Origin: Leifsonia williamsii
GTDB lineage: Bacteria; Actinomycetota; Actinomycetes; Actinomycetales; Microbacteriaceae
Reading direction: 5' to 3'
NCBI RefSeq assembly: GCF_030433685.1
Contig: NZ_JAROCF010000001.1
Coordinates: forward strand, 2,790,001-2,854,000
DNA length: 64,000 bases
In this document: one piece after another, positions 36,841 through 45,437 of the stretch
Position numbering within the stretch: the first letter of the stretch is position 1
How the letters are laid out: every line of letters starts with the position of its first letter
Made by a program: the position numbers and the translations under genes
The notes under the pieces: generated by a model
What the model was told of the DNA's origin: nothing
Database searches by the model: none
The model's input: the letters and a program-made list of their open reading frames with translations, nothing else

Positions 36841-37341
36841 TCAGGCCGGCTGCCCCGCCTCGGCGGCGGCGAGCAGGCCGGCGATGTCGAGCTTGCCCAT
36901 CTGCAGCATCGCCTCGTTGACCCGGCGGGCGCGGGCGCGGTCGGGGCCGGCCTGCAGCTCGAGCAGCACGCGTGGCACGATCTGCCAGCTCAGGCCCCAG
37001 CGGTCGGAGAGCCAGCCGCACTGGCTGGGCGCGCCGCCGTCCGCGATCAGCGCCTCCCAGAGCCGGTCCACCTCCTCCTGGTCCTCGCACAGCACCACGA
37101 GAGAGGCCGCCCAGGTGAAGGGGTGGCCAGGCCCGCCGTCGAACGCCTGGTACTCGACACCGCCGAGGGTGAACCGCACGACCGCGGCGCCGCCCTCCGA
37201 CCCGCCGATCTCGTCGCCGAACCGCGCGACGTCGACGATGCGGGAGTCGGGCAGGAGGGACACGTAGTAACGCGCCGCCTCCTCCGCCCCCGACTCGTAC
37301 CAGAGGAATGTGGTGACCTTCTGCGTCAACGGCTCCGCCAT
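36841..37341 (-). CDS. VOC-family protein (PhnB / 3-demethylubiquinone methyltransferase-like fold)
   Basis: A 166-residue protein of the vicinal-oxygen-chelate fold in the PhnB-like subgroup. The N-terminus QKVTTFLWYESGAEEAARYYVSLLPDSRI, the central GVEYQAFDGGP and the later CGWLSDRWGLSWQIVPRVL segments are typical. Members of this subgroup are usually of unknown function, and the fold name does not imply methyltransferase activity. The ATG follows GAGGGGG. It is divergent from the SGNH hydrolase gene. Confidence 0.85.
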   Translation of the reverse strand: MAEPLTQKVTTFLWYESGAEEAARYYVSLLPDSRIVDVARFGDEIGGSEGGAAVVRFTLGGVEYQAFDGGPGHPFTWAASLVVLCEDQEEVDRLWEALIADGGAPSQCGWLSDRWGLSWQIVPRVLLELQAGPDRARARRVNEAMLQMGKLDIAGLLAAAEAGQPA

Positions 37342-37386
37342 GACCGCCCCCTCGCTGTCGATGGCGTCATGCTAGCGCCGGACGGG

Positions 37387-37392
37387 TAGCGT
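37387..37392 (+). promoter_or_regulatory. Leaderless -10 for the SGNH hydrolase gene
   Basis: TAGCGT on the plus strand ends six bases before the GTG at 37399. Confidence 0.5.
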
Positions 37393-37398
37393 TGGCAT

Positions 37399-38175
37399 GT
37401 GTTCAGCAGCTACATCGCGATCGGCGACAGCTTCACCGAAGGGGTCGGGGACGACCTCCCCGACGGCAGGACCCGCGGCTGGGCGGACTTCGTCGCCCTC
37501 GGCTTCGCGCTCGCCTCGCCCGAACCGTTCCGCTACGCCAACCTCGCCGTGCGCGGCAAGAAGCTCGCGCCGATCGTCGCCGAGCAGATCGAGCCGGCGC
37601 TGGCCCAGCACCCGGAGCTGGTGAGTCTCAACGGCGGCGGCAACGACATCCTCCGGCCCCGCGTCTCCATCGACGAGGTCGCCCAGGTGCTCGTCGACGC
37701 GGCCGACCGGATCGTCGCCTCCGGCAGCCACATGCTGCTGCTGAGCGGCGCGAACCCGAGCGCGCACGTGCCCCTCGGCGGGCTGGTCCGCAAGCGCGGC
37801 GACGCTCTCGCGCACGCCGTGCACCGCATGCTCCCGAGGGAGAACGTGACCTTCGTCGACAACTGGTCGGACGAGGGGCTGGGCGATATCCGCTACTGGT
37901 CGGCGGACCGCCTCCACCTCAACCCGCTGGGCCACGCGCGCGTCGCGAGCAACGTGCTGACGGCGTTCGGCATCCCGGTGCCCGAGGAGTGGGGCGTCGC
38001 GGAGGTCGCGGCGACGCCGCCGGGCGAGCGCACGCGTCGCACAGCCGAGTACTACCGCACGTACGTGCTGCCGTGGGTGGGCCGCCGCCTCACCGGGCGC
38101 TCGTCGGGGGACGGCCGCGCCGCGAAGATCGCGACGCTGACGGTGGTCGACCCGACCATGCAGACACCGCTGTAA
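37399..38175 (+). CDS. SGNH/GDSL hydrolase
   Basis: A 258-residue esterase-type hydrolase without a signal peptide. Block I GDSFTEG gives the nucleophile Ser11, block III is GGGND (about residues 78-82), and block V DRLHLNPLGH supplies the Asp and His of the triad. The C-terminal 60 residues extend beyond the core domain. Substrates may be acyl or acetyl esters of sugars or lipids; nothing nearby narrows this. The GTG start is supported by the -10 six bases upstream and the lack of a ribosome-binding site. Confidence 0.87.
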   Translation: MFSSYIAIGDSFTEGVGDDLPDGRTRGWADFVALGFALASPEPFRYANLAVRGKKLAPIVAEQIEPALAQHPELVSLNGGGNDILRPRVSIDEVAQVLVDAADRIVASGSHMLLLSGANPSAHVPLGGLVRKRGDALAHAVHRMLPRENVTFVDNWSDEGLGDIRYWSADRLHLNPLGHARVASNVLTAFGIPVPEEWGVAEVAATPPGERTRRTAEYYRTYVLPWVGRRLTGRSSGDGRAAKIATLTVVDPTMQTPL

Positions 38176-38208
38176 CCGCTGCGGCCCGCGCGCCGGCCTC
38201 AGCCCGCG

Positions 38209-40629
38209 TCAGTCGTTGTCCCCGCCCGTCGTGTCGATCCGGGTGGTCCGCGTGCCGCCTCCCCACCGCCATTCGGCGACCACGGGGATGTCCTCGCCGC
38301 GCTCGCGCGTGTACTGGCGGGCCGCGAGCCGGGCGTCCTGCAGCTCCTGCCGCAGCGCCGCCTCCCGCGAGGCCAGTCCCGGTATGCGGTCGATGACGTC
38401 GATGGCCAGGTGGTAGCGGTCGAGGTCGTTCAGCATCACCATGTCGAACGGCGTGGTCGTCGTGCCCTCCTCCTTGTACCCGCGCACGTGCAGGTTGGCG
38501 TGGCCGGCGCGGCGGTAGGTGAGCCGGTGGATCAGCCACGGGTAGCCGTGGTAGGCGAAGATCACCGGCTTGTCCGTGGTGAAGAGCGCGTCGTACTCGC
38601 GGTCGTTCAGGCCGTGCGGGTGCTCGCCCTCGCTCTGCAGCCGCATGAGGTCGACGACGTTCACGACCCGCACCTTCAGCTCGGGGAGGCGCTCGCGGAG
38701 GATGGAGGCGGCGGCCAGCACCTCGAGGGTCGGGATGTCGCCCGCGCACGCGAGCACGACATCCGGCTCCTCCCCCTCGACCTCGGTGCCCGCCCAGTCG
38801 AAGATGCCGATGCCACGCGTGCAGTGCGCGATGGCCTCCTCCATCGTCAGCCAGTTCGGTGCCGGCTGCTTGCCCGCGACGACGACGTTCACGTAGTCGG
38901 TCGTGCGCAGGCAGTGGTCGTAGGTCGACAGCAGCGTGTTGGCGTCGAACGGGAGGTAGACGCGCACGACGTCCGCCTTCTTGTTCACGACGTGGTCGAT
39001 GAAGCCGGGGTCCTGGTGCGAGGCGCCGTTGTGGTCCTGGCGCCAGACGTGCGAGCTGAGCAGGTAGTTGAGGGAGGCCACGGGTCGCCGCCACGGGATG
39101 CCGCGCGAGCTCTTCAGCCACTTCGCGTGCTGGTTGAACATCGAGTCGACGATGTGGATGAACGCCTCGTACGAGGTCAGCACGCCGTGCCGTCCGGTCA
39201 GCAGGTAGCCCTCGAGCCACCCCTGGCACTGGTGCTCGCTGAGCACCTCCATCACCCGGCCGCTCGGCGCGAGGTGGTTGTCGCTGTCGATCGGGAGGTA
39301 CTCGGCGTTCCACTGCTTGGCGGTCACCTCGTACACGGCCTGCAGACGGTTGGAGGCCGTCTCGTCGGGCGCGAACAGGCGGAAGTCCCGCGGGTTGGCG
39401 GCCATGACATCCCGCAGCCACTCGCCGAGCACCCGCGTCGCCTCGGCCACGGTCTCGCCGGGAGCCGGCACGTCGACGGCGTAGTCGCGGAAGTCGGGGA
39501 GGCGCAGGTCCTTGCGCAGCAGGCCGCCGTTCGCGACGGGGTTGGCGCTCATCCGGCGGTCCCCCTCCGGCGCGAGCGCCGTCACCAGCGCGACGGGGGC
39601 GCCGGAGTCGTCGAACAGCTCGTCGGGCCGGTACGACAGCAGCCAGTTCTCGAGCAGCCGCGTGTGCGCCTCGGTGTCCCGCGCGTCGGCGAGCGGCACC
39701 TGGTGCGAGCGCCAGTTGTTCTCGGCGGGATGGCCGTCGATCTCCGCCGGGCAGGTCCAGCCCTTCGGCGTGCGGAGGATCAGCATGGGCCACGCGGGGC
39801 GGCCGGGCAGCTCCCCCGCCGTCGCGGCGGCCTTGATCTCCGCGATGCGGTCGAGGATCTCGTCCATCGTCGTCGCCATGCGCTCGTGGACCGCTCGCGG
39901 GTCCTCGCCGTCGAAGCCGCCGGAGACGATGTACGGCTCGTAGCCGTAGCCGCGCATCAGCGCGAGCAGCTCCTCCTCGGGGATGCGCGCCAGCACCGTC
40001 GGGTTGGCGATCTTGTAGCCGTTGAGGTGGAGGATCGGCAGCACGACCCCGTCGGTCACCGGGTCGAGGAACTTGTTCGAGTGCCAGGCGGTCGCGAGCG
40101 GGCCGGTCTCGGCCTCCCCGTCGCCCACCACCGCGGCCACCAGCAGGTCGGGGTTGTCGAAGGCGGCGCCGTAGGCGTGGGAGAGGGAGTAGCCGAGCTC
40201 GCCGCCCTCGTGGATCGATCCCGGGGTCTCCGGCGCGGCGTGGCTGGGGATGCCGCCGGGGAACGAGAACTGCTTGAACAGCCTCCGCAGGCCGTCGTCG
40301 CTGCGGTCGATCGTGCTGTAGACCTCGCTGTAGGTGCCGTCGAGGTAGGCGCTCGCGACGACGCCGGGGCCGCCGTGGCCGGGGCCGGCGATGAAGATCG
40401 TGTCGAGGTCGCGGTCGCGGATCACGCGGTTCAGGTGCGCGTAGATGAAGTTGAGCCCGGGCGTCGTGCCCCAGTGGCCCAGCAGCCGCGGCTTGATGTG
40501 CTCCTTCGCCAGCGGCTCGCGCAGCAGCGGGTTGTCGAGCAGGTAGATCTGGCCCACCGAGAGGTAGTTCGCGGCGCGCCACCAGGCGTCCAGGCGGTCC
40601 AATGTCTCGGCGTCGATCGATGCGGTCAC
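38209..40629 (-). CDS. xfp: Xylulose-5-phosphate/fructose-6-phosphate phosphoketolase
   Basis: Thiamine-diphosphate enzyme that splits xylulose 5-phosphate (and often fructose 6-phosphate) with phosphate into acetyl phosphate and glyceraldehyde 3-phosphate (or erythrose 4-phosphate). The 806-residue length is normal. Signatures include [15 protein letters not shown], the cofactor motif [20 protein letters not shown] and [16 protein letters not shown] in the first half, and [15 protein letters not shown] in the second. The GTG start follows AGGGGAG. No acetate kinase or phosphotransacetylase gene is adjacent, so the acetyl phosphate route continues elsewhere. Confidence 0.95.
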   Translation of the reverse strand: MTASIDAETLDRLDAWWRAANYLSVGQIYLLDNPLLREPLAKEHIKPRLLGHWGTTPGLNFIYAHLNRVIRDRDLDTIFIAGPGHGGPGVVASAYLDGTYSEVYSTIDRSDDGLRRLFKQFSFPGGIPSHAAPETPGSIHEGGELGYSLSHAYGAAFDNPDLLVAAVVGDGEAETGPLATAWHSNKFLDPVTDGVVLPILHLNGYKIANPTVLARIPEEELLALMRGYGYEPYIVSGGFDGEDPRAVHERMATTMDEILDRIAEIKAAATAGELPGRPAWPMLILRTPKGWTCPAEIDGHPAENNWRSHQVPLADARDTEAHTRLLENWLLSYRPDELFDDSGAPVALVTALAPEGDRRMSANPVANGGLLRKDLRLPDFRDYAVDVPAPGETVAEATRVLGEWLRDVMAANPRDFRLFAPDETASNRLQAVYEVTAKQWNAEYLPIDSDNHLAPSGRVMEVLSEHQCQGWLEGYLLTGRHGVLTSYEAFIHIVDSMFNQHAKWLKSSRGIPWRRPVASLNYLLSSHVWRQDHNGASHQDPGFIDHVVNKKADVVRVYLPFDANTLLSTYDHCLRTTDYVNVVVAGKQPAPNWLTMEEAIAHCTRGIGIFDWAGTEVEGEEPDVVLACAGDIPTLEVLAAASILRERLPELKVRVVNVVDLMRLQSEGEHPHGLNDREYDALFTTDKPVIFAYHGYPWLIHRLTYRRAGHANLHVRGYKEEGTTTTPFDMVMLNDLDRYHLAIDVIDRIPGLASREAALRQELQDARLAARQYTRERGEDIPVVAEWRWGGGTRTTRIDTTGGDND

Positions 40630-40653
40630 GGTGACTCCCCTCTTCTCCGCCGC

Positions 40654-40659
40654 ATCCTA
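40654..40659 (-). promoter_or_regulatory. -10 element of the xfp promoter
   Basis: TAGGAT on the minus strand would give a leader of about 18 bases carrying the AGGGGAG ribosome-binding site. Confidence 0.4.
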
Positions 40660-40698
40660 CGCGGGGGCCTTCGCAGCAGGGAGACGCGGAGGTGAACG

Positions 40699-41322
40699 AT
40701 GACGGCGTCGGAGGGCTCCGGTATCGTCGCGGGCATGACGGACAGCGACGTGGTCATCCGCTCGGCGGGGCCCGACACGTGGGAGGCGCTCGAGACCGTC
40801 TTCGGCGAGCGTGGCGACCCGGCCGGGTGCTGGTGCCAGTGGTTCAAGCAGCCCCGCAAGGAGTGGGACGCGACCCCGCGCGAGGGCAAGCGCGACCTGC
40901 TCCACGCGCAGGTGCACGACGGCTCGCCCGGCGTGATCGCGTTCGTCGACGGCGAGCCGGCGGGCTGGTCGGCGGTGGAGCCGTTCTCGGCGTACCCGGG
41001 GCTCGCCCGCTCGCCCATCACCCGGCGGCAGGCCGACGACCCGGCGGACCCGTGGGCGGTGACGTGCTTCGTGGTGCGGCTCGACTTCCGGCGCCGCGGC
41101 GTCGCCCGGGCCCTCCTGCGCGGCGCGGTCGGCCACGCGCGCGAGCGTGGAGCGGAGGTGGTGGAGGGGTACCCCGTCGACCCGGAGGTGCGCCCCTCCC
41201 TCAGCAGCGCCGAGCGCTACCACGGGACGGTCGGCCTGTTCCGCGACGGCGGCTTCGAGGTCGTGCGGCGCCCCTCCGCGACCCGGGCGGTCATGCGGCT
41301 GCGGCTAAGCTCGACGGAGTGA
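40699..41322 (+). CDS. GNAT-family N-acetyltransferase
   Basis: A 207-residue acetyltransferase. The acetyl-CoA pyrophosphate-binding segment VVRLDFRRRGVARALLRGAVGHARERG (about residues 123-149) is the core GNAT motif. CWCQWFKQPRKEW near the N-terminus is typical of a subgroup with unknown acceptor. The ATG at 40699 is preceded by GGAGGTGA at ideal spacing and is preferred over an ATG twelve codons later. Its stop overlaps the start of the exporter gene (GTGA), so the two are translated together and may deal with the same compound. Confidence 0.85.
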   Translation: MTASEGSGIVAGMTDSDVVIRSAGPDTWEALETVFGERGDPAGCWCQWFKQPRKEWDATPREGKRDLLHAQVHDGSPGVIAFVDGEPAGWSAVEPFSAYPGLARSPITRRQADDPADPWAVTCFVVRLDFRRRGVARALLRGAVGHARERGAEVVEGYPVDPEVRPSLSSAERYHGTVGLFRDGGFEVVRRPSATRAVMRLRLSSTE

Positions 41323-42203
41323 GTTCACGTCGCGACCGTCTCGTCGGAGCCGGTACCCAGGTCGCGACGGAGGTCAGCATCAACTTCGGCTCGGCGCTCG
41401 CCGGACTGCTCATCCCGGTCGTCGGGGCGGTCGTCGTCGTGGCCGCCCGGCAGATCGTGACGGCGGTCGCCGTGCTGCCGTTCTACCGGCCGCGACGGGC
41501 GGAGCTGACGTGGCGTCGGCTGTGGCCTGCGCTCGCGCTCGGTGTCGTGCTGGCGGCGATGAACCTCAGCTTCTACGAGGCGGTCGGCCGCCTCGGGCTC
41601 GGGATCGCGGCGACCATCGAGTTCCTCGGCCCGTTCGCGCTCGCGCTGCTGGGCTCCCGCCGGCTGCTCGACGCGGGCTGCGCCGTCGCGGCCGCGGGCG
41701 GGGTCGTGCTGCTCACCGGGACCGAGGGAGCCATCGACCCGCTCGGCGTCGTGCTCGCACTCGTGGCGGCGGCCTCGTGGGCCGGGTACATCGTGCTGAC
41801 GCGGCGGGTCGCGGTCGGGCTGCCGGGACTGGAGGGACTGAGCGTCGCGAGCGTCGTCGCGACCGTGCTGACCCTCCCGATCGCCCTGGTCGTGGTGGAC
41901 TACACGCGGATCGACTGGCGGGTGGTCGGACTGCTGCTGGCGCTCGGCGTGCTGTCGTCGGCGGTGCCGTACAGCCTCGACACGTTCATCCTGCGCCGCA
42001 TCACGCCGCGGCTGTACGCGGTCATCACCAGCTTCGGGCCGGTCGTCGCCACGGTGTTCGGCGTGCTGGTGCTGGGCGAGCGCTTCTCGCTCCTCCAGCT
42101 CGCCGGCATCGTCGTGGTGTGCCTGGCGGCGGGCATCACGATCGCGACGCAGCGCGACCACCCCCGGTCGGAGCTGGAGGCCGCGGCCGAGACGGTGCCC
42201 TGA
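41319..42203 (+). CDS. EamA-family (RhtA-like) transporter
   Basis: A 294-residue polytopic membrane protein with about ten helices arranged as two EamA repeats; the second begins near residue 145. The motif LGLGIAATIEFLGPFALALLGSR is characteristic of RhtA-type exporters of amino acids such as threonine and homoserine. The start GTG overlaps the GNAT stop by four bases. Transport substrate and direction are inferred from family only. The gene converges with the ABC permease gene. Confidence 0.87.
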   Translation: MSSRRDRLVGAGTQVATEVSINFGSALAGLLIPVVGAVVVVAARQIVTAVAVLPFYRPRRAELTWRRLWPALALGVVLAAMNLSFYEAVGRLGLGIAATIEFLGPFALALLGSRRLLDAGCAVAAAGGVVLLTGTEGAIDPLGVVLALVAAASWAGYIVLTRRVAVGLPGLEGLSVASVVATVLTLPIALVVVDYTRIDWRVVGLLLALGVLSSAVPYSLDTFILRRITPRLYAVITSFGPVVATVFGVLVLGERFSLLQLAGIVVVCLAAGITIATQRDHPRSELEAAAETVP

Positions 42204-42250
42204 GCCGCTGGGCCTCCTCCTCCACCCCGGCCCTCCCCGGCCATCCGTTT

Positions 42251-42263
42251 GGCGCAACGCGCC
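42251..42263. terminator. Weak hairpin between convergent EamA and ABC permease genes
   Basis: A five-base-pair GGCGC-AAC-GCGCC hairpin is the only clear inverted repeat in the 130-base gap 42204-42333. It is a weak candidate for termination on either strand. Nothing else was recognised in the gap. Confidence 0.3.
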
Positions 42264-42333
42264 GTCAGGCAACGTCCGGAGACGGCATGTCGTGACGCAT
42301 CGTTGAGGGGAAGTGACGCCGGGCGGAGGGTTG

Positions 42334-43260
42334 TCAGGACAGGATGTCCTTGGTCGTGAAGCGGCCGATGGCGAGGGCGCCGAAGACCGCGACGTAGCCG
42401 AGTTGCAGGAGGGCGTTGGAGGCGAACGAATCCCAAGCGATCGGGTCGCGCAGCAGGTCGCCGAAGCCCAGCCAGTAGTGGCTGAACAGCCACGGGTGCA
42501 GCGCGGAGAGCTGGGGCAGCTGGTCGAGCACCTGCGAGACGATGGCGAGCACGGCCGTCGCCGCCATCGCTCCCACCGGGACGTCGGTCAGCGTTGAGAT
42601 GAACAGCCCGATCGCGCACAGCCCCGCCAGCGACACCGCGATGTAGGCGGCGATGAGCAGGATGCGCAGCAGAGCCTCCCCCTGGCTGACGGTCGCGCCC
42701 GACAGCAGCGTCACCGGTCCGATCGGGAACAGCGCGGCGCCGATGGCCGCGCCCGCCACACCGACCGTGAGCGCCGCCGCCGCGCTGAACACGAGCGCAC
42801 CCGCGTACTTGACCGCCAGCAGGCGCAGCCGGCCGGCCGGGGCGATCACGAGGTAGCGCAGCGTGCCGTGGCTCGCCTCCCCCGCGATCGTGTCGCCCGC
42901 GACGACGCCCACGGTCAGGGGCAGGAACAGCGGGACGCACACGACGAGCGCCGTGAACGCGACGAACAGGCCGTTCGCGGTGATGTCGCTGAGGAACGCG
43001 GGGCCGCGGCTGCTGCCGCCGGTGATCCGCACGGCGACCGCGATCAGGACGGGGATGGCCGCGAGGGCCGCGAGCATCGCCCACGTGCGCCAGCGCCGGA
43101 ACAGCACCGACAGCTCCGAGCCGAGCAGGGCCCAGCCGCCGGAGGGGCGCTCGCGGCGGGCCGTGACCGAGGCGGACGCGGTGGCGCCGGGTGCGACCTG
43201 CTGGTCAGGAGCCGCCGCAGCGCCCGGGCCACTCTCCGACGCGGCCTCACTGCTCGACAT
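42334..43260 (-). CDS. ABC transporter permease (ABC-2 type)
   Basis: A 308-residue membrane protein with a disordered, Ala/Ser-rich cytosolic head of about 40 residues followed by six hydrophobic segments. The GDTIAGEASHGTLRYLVIAPAGRLRLLAVKY segment is the conserved cytosolic loop of ABC-2-type export permeases (NatB/CcmB-like). Its start overlaps the ATPase gene by 14 bases, so the two form one exporter. The substrate is unknown. Confidence 0.87.
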   Translation of the reverse strand: MSSSEAASESGPGAAAAPDQQVAPGATASASVTARRERPSGGWALLGSELSVLFRRWRTWAMLAALAAIPVLIAVAVRITGGSSRGPAFLSDITANGLFVAFTALVVCVPLFLPLTVGVVAGDTIAGEASHGTLRYLVIAPAGRLRLLAVKYAGALVFSAAAALTVGVAGAAIGAALFPIGPVTLLSGATVSQGEALLRILLIAAYIAVSLAGLCAIGLFISTLTDVPVGAMAATAVLAIVSQVLDQLPQLSALHPWLFSHYWLGFGDLLRDPIAWDSFASNALLQLGYVAVFGALAIGRFTTKDILS

Positions 43261-44185
43261 CGAAGCCCTCCCCGGTCAGCTCGACGAACCGCTCCTCCAG
43301 GCTCGACGAGCGCACGGCGAGGCCGCGCAGGCGCACACCGGCGCCCACGAGTGCGGCGGCCAGCTCCTCGACCGGGGGCGCCTCCGTCGGCAGGGGCGCT
43401 TCGAGTCCGTCGTCCCTCACCACGGCCGCCAGGCCCCGGGCGGCGAGCACGGAGGCTGCGAGCGGCCCGTCGGGCGTCTCCACGGCGATCCGGGGTCCGG
43501 AGGCGGCGCGCAACTCGTCCAGGGAGCCCTGGGCCACCAGCCGGCCCGCCCGCATGATCGCCGCGTGCGTGCACACCTGCTCGATCTCGGCCAGGAGGTG
43601 GCTGGAGACGAACACCGTCGTTCCGCCGTCCGCCAGCGAGCGCACCAGATGCCGCACCTCCCGCGTCCCCTGCGGGTCCAGGCCGTTTGTCGGCTCGTCG
43701 AGCACGAGGAGGTCGCGGTCGGTCAGCAGCGCCCCGGCGATCCCGAGACGCTGCTTCATGCCCAGTGAGTACGCGCGCACATGCTTGCCTGCGGCGTGCG
43801 AAAGACCCACCCGCTCCAGCGCCGCCGCCACGCGCGCGCCGCGCGTCGCGCCCGGCGCGTACCGGTCGGCGGTGTCGCGGCGCACCAGGTTGGCCATGCC
43901 AGACAGGTACGGCGCGAACGCCGGGCCCTCGACCAGGGCGCCGACCCGCGGCAGCACACCGGCAGCGCGGTCGGGCATCCGCTCGCCGAGCACCTCGATG
44001 GCACCCGCCGACGGCGATACCAGGCCGAGCAGCATCCGGATGGTCGTGGTCTTGCCCGAGCCGTTCGGACCGAGGAAGCCGAACACCGATCCGCGCGGGA
44101 CGAGGAGGTCGAGGCCGTCGACCACCGCACGTCCCCGGAAGCGCTTGGTCAGGCCGCTCGTCGCGATGGCGGCGGCGTCGCTCAC
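43247..44185 (-). CDS. ABC transporter ATP-binding protein
   Basis: A 312-residue ATPase with Walker A GPNGSGKTT, signature YSLGMKQRL (an LSGGQ variant typical of the DRA/NatA class), Walker B LLVLDEPTNGLD and the switch histidine in VSSHLL. A C-terminal extension of about 90 residues is usual in this drug and peptide exporter class. The GTG start overlaps the LolA-like gene stop by four bases, and its end overlaps the permease gene, giving a three-gene coupled operon. Confidence 0.93.
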   Translation of the reverse strand: MSDAAAIATSGLTKRFRGRAVVDGLDLLVPRGSVFGFLGPNGSGKTTTIRMLLGLVSPSAGAIEVLGERMPDRAAGVLPRVGALVEGPAFAPYLSGMANLVRRDTADRYAPGATRGARVAAALERVGLSHAAGKHVRAYSLGMKQRLGIAGALLTDRDLLVLDEPTNGLDPQGTREVRHLVRSLADGGTTVFVSSHLLAEIEQVCTHAAIMRAGRLVAQGSLDELRAASGPRIAVETPDGPLAASVLAARGLAAVVRDDGLEAPLPTEAPPVEELAAALVGAGVRLRGLAVRSSSLEERFVELTGEGFDVEQ

Positions 44186-45240
44186 TTCGTCGCGGACTGC
44201 TGCGCCGCGGACTGGAGGGCCGACACCGGAACCGCGCCCGCGAAGACCCGGCCGTCGTCGGTCACGAACGCCGACATCAGCGACGTGCTCAGCGCACGCC
44301 CGCCGTCGACCGGCTGGGTGAGCTGTGCGAAGAGCGGGTCGCTCGTCGCCTCCGTCGGGAACGAACCGGCGGGAAGCTGCACCACCGTGGCCCAGCCCGT
44401 GCCCGTGACCGTCGGCTCCGGGTGCGGCACCGCGCCGTCCGCCGGGCGCCCGTGCAGCGACTTCTCGGTCACCGACGCACCCGCGGGCGGCGTGAACGAG
44501 AACACGTCCGCCGCGGGCCGCTTGTCGCTGAACGAGCGGAACCCGGCCTCGAAGGCGGGAGCGGAGGCGCCTCGCGCAGTCACCTGCACGCGCAGCGGGA
44601 TGCCGGTCTGGCCGTCCACCGCGATCGAGACGCGTCCGACGAGGGTCGCGTCGGTGCGCGGGGTCAGCACGAGGTCGTAGGCGTCGCGGCCGGCGACGGA
44701 CGTCGGCGAGCCGAGCGTCACCTCCGTCGACGGGTCCACGGCTGCCAGGAAGCGCTGCGCCAGGGCGGAGGGCGTCGTCGCCGTCGCGTCGGGCGTCGGC
44801 GCCTGCTCGCCGCGCTCGGGGACCGTCGCGTGGACGACCTTCTTGCCGGTCGACTCGTACAGCCACAGGTCGGAGCCGTCGCGGATGGCGTCGCGCTCCG
44901 CCAGCCGGTCGAGGATCTGCACCCGCAGGTGCGCAGGACCATCGGCCCAGACCTTCGCCGTGTGGTCGGCGGTCACGAGTTCGAGGACGCTGTCGGCGCT
45001 GTCATCGGCACCGCCGGTCCTGCCGGTTGTCGGAAGCTCCGGCAGCCCGAGCTCGGAGCTCTGCTCCAGCGTGCCGGAGAACGCGCGGGCGTCGCTCGCC
45101 GCGACGAGCTCGAGCACGTCCTGCGGCGAACGGGCGGGCAGATCCGCTGCGCCGGCGGCGAGCGGCGCGACGATCGCACCGGCGGCGATCGCCGCGGGAA
45201 CGGCCACGGCCGGCAGCCAACGGACCCAGCGGTGCTTCAT
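44182..45240 (-). CDS. Secreted LolA-like protein of an ABC exporter operon
   Basis: A 352-residue protein with an N-terminal signal peptide or signal anchor (basic start, hydrophobic residues about 9-33, possible cleavage after AAGA). It has no cysteine, so it is not a lipoprotein. The mature part has the beta-rich LolA/LppX-type fold features (DLWLYESTGKKVVHATVPE, DAYDLVLTPRTD, GIPLRVQVTARG). In diderms LolA carries lipoproteins; in a monoderm the cargo is unknown and could be a lipid or an envelope signal. The gene heads the operon with the ABC ATPase and permease. Confidence 0.75.
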   Translation of the reverse strand: MKHRWVRWLPAVAVPAAIAAGAIVAPLAAGAADLPARSPQDVLELVAASDARAFSGTLEQSSELGLPELPTTGRTGGADDSADSVLELVTADHTAKVWADGPAHLRVQILDRLAERDAIRDGSDLWLYESTGKKVVHATVPERGEQAPTPDATATTPSALAQRFLAAVDPSTEVTLGSPTSVAGRDAYDLVLTPRTDATLVGRVSIAVDGQTGIPLRVQVTARGASAPAFEAGFRSFSDKRPAADVFSFTPPAGASVTEKSLHGRPADGAVPHPEPTVTGTGWATVVQLPAGSFPTEATSDPLFAQLTQPVDGGRALSTSLMSAFVTDDGRVFAGAVPVSALQSAAQQSATK

Positions 45241-45246
45241 GGGTCG

Positions 45247-45252
45247 AGGATA
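45247..45252 (-). promoter_or_regulatory. Leaderless -10 for the LolA-like/ABC operon
   Basis: TATCCT on the minus strand ends six bases before the ATG. The overlapping GGAGGTAT could alternatively act as a distant ribosome-binding site in a longer transcript. Confidence 0.45.
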
Positions 45253-45382
45253 CCTCCGCTCCCGGCGCGCCGACCCTGCGAACTCCGTGGGAAAGCCGGA
45301 GTTCATCCCACCGGACGACCGGTGTCATCCCCTCGGTGGACACGGCCGGTGGACCGGGCAGACGGACCGCCGCGCGGAACGA

Positions 45383-45413
45383 CGAAGGGCCCCGCACGAG
45401 GCGGGGCCCTTCG
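45383..45413 (-). terminator. Terminator downstream of pyk
   Basis: A 13-base-pair perfect stem (45383-45395 with 45401-45413) with a five-base loop lies 24 bases after the pyk stop. Confidence 0.85.
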
Positions 45414-45437
45414 CTTCCGGCACGCCGGCGGACGGTC

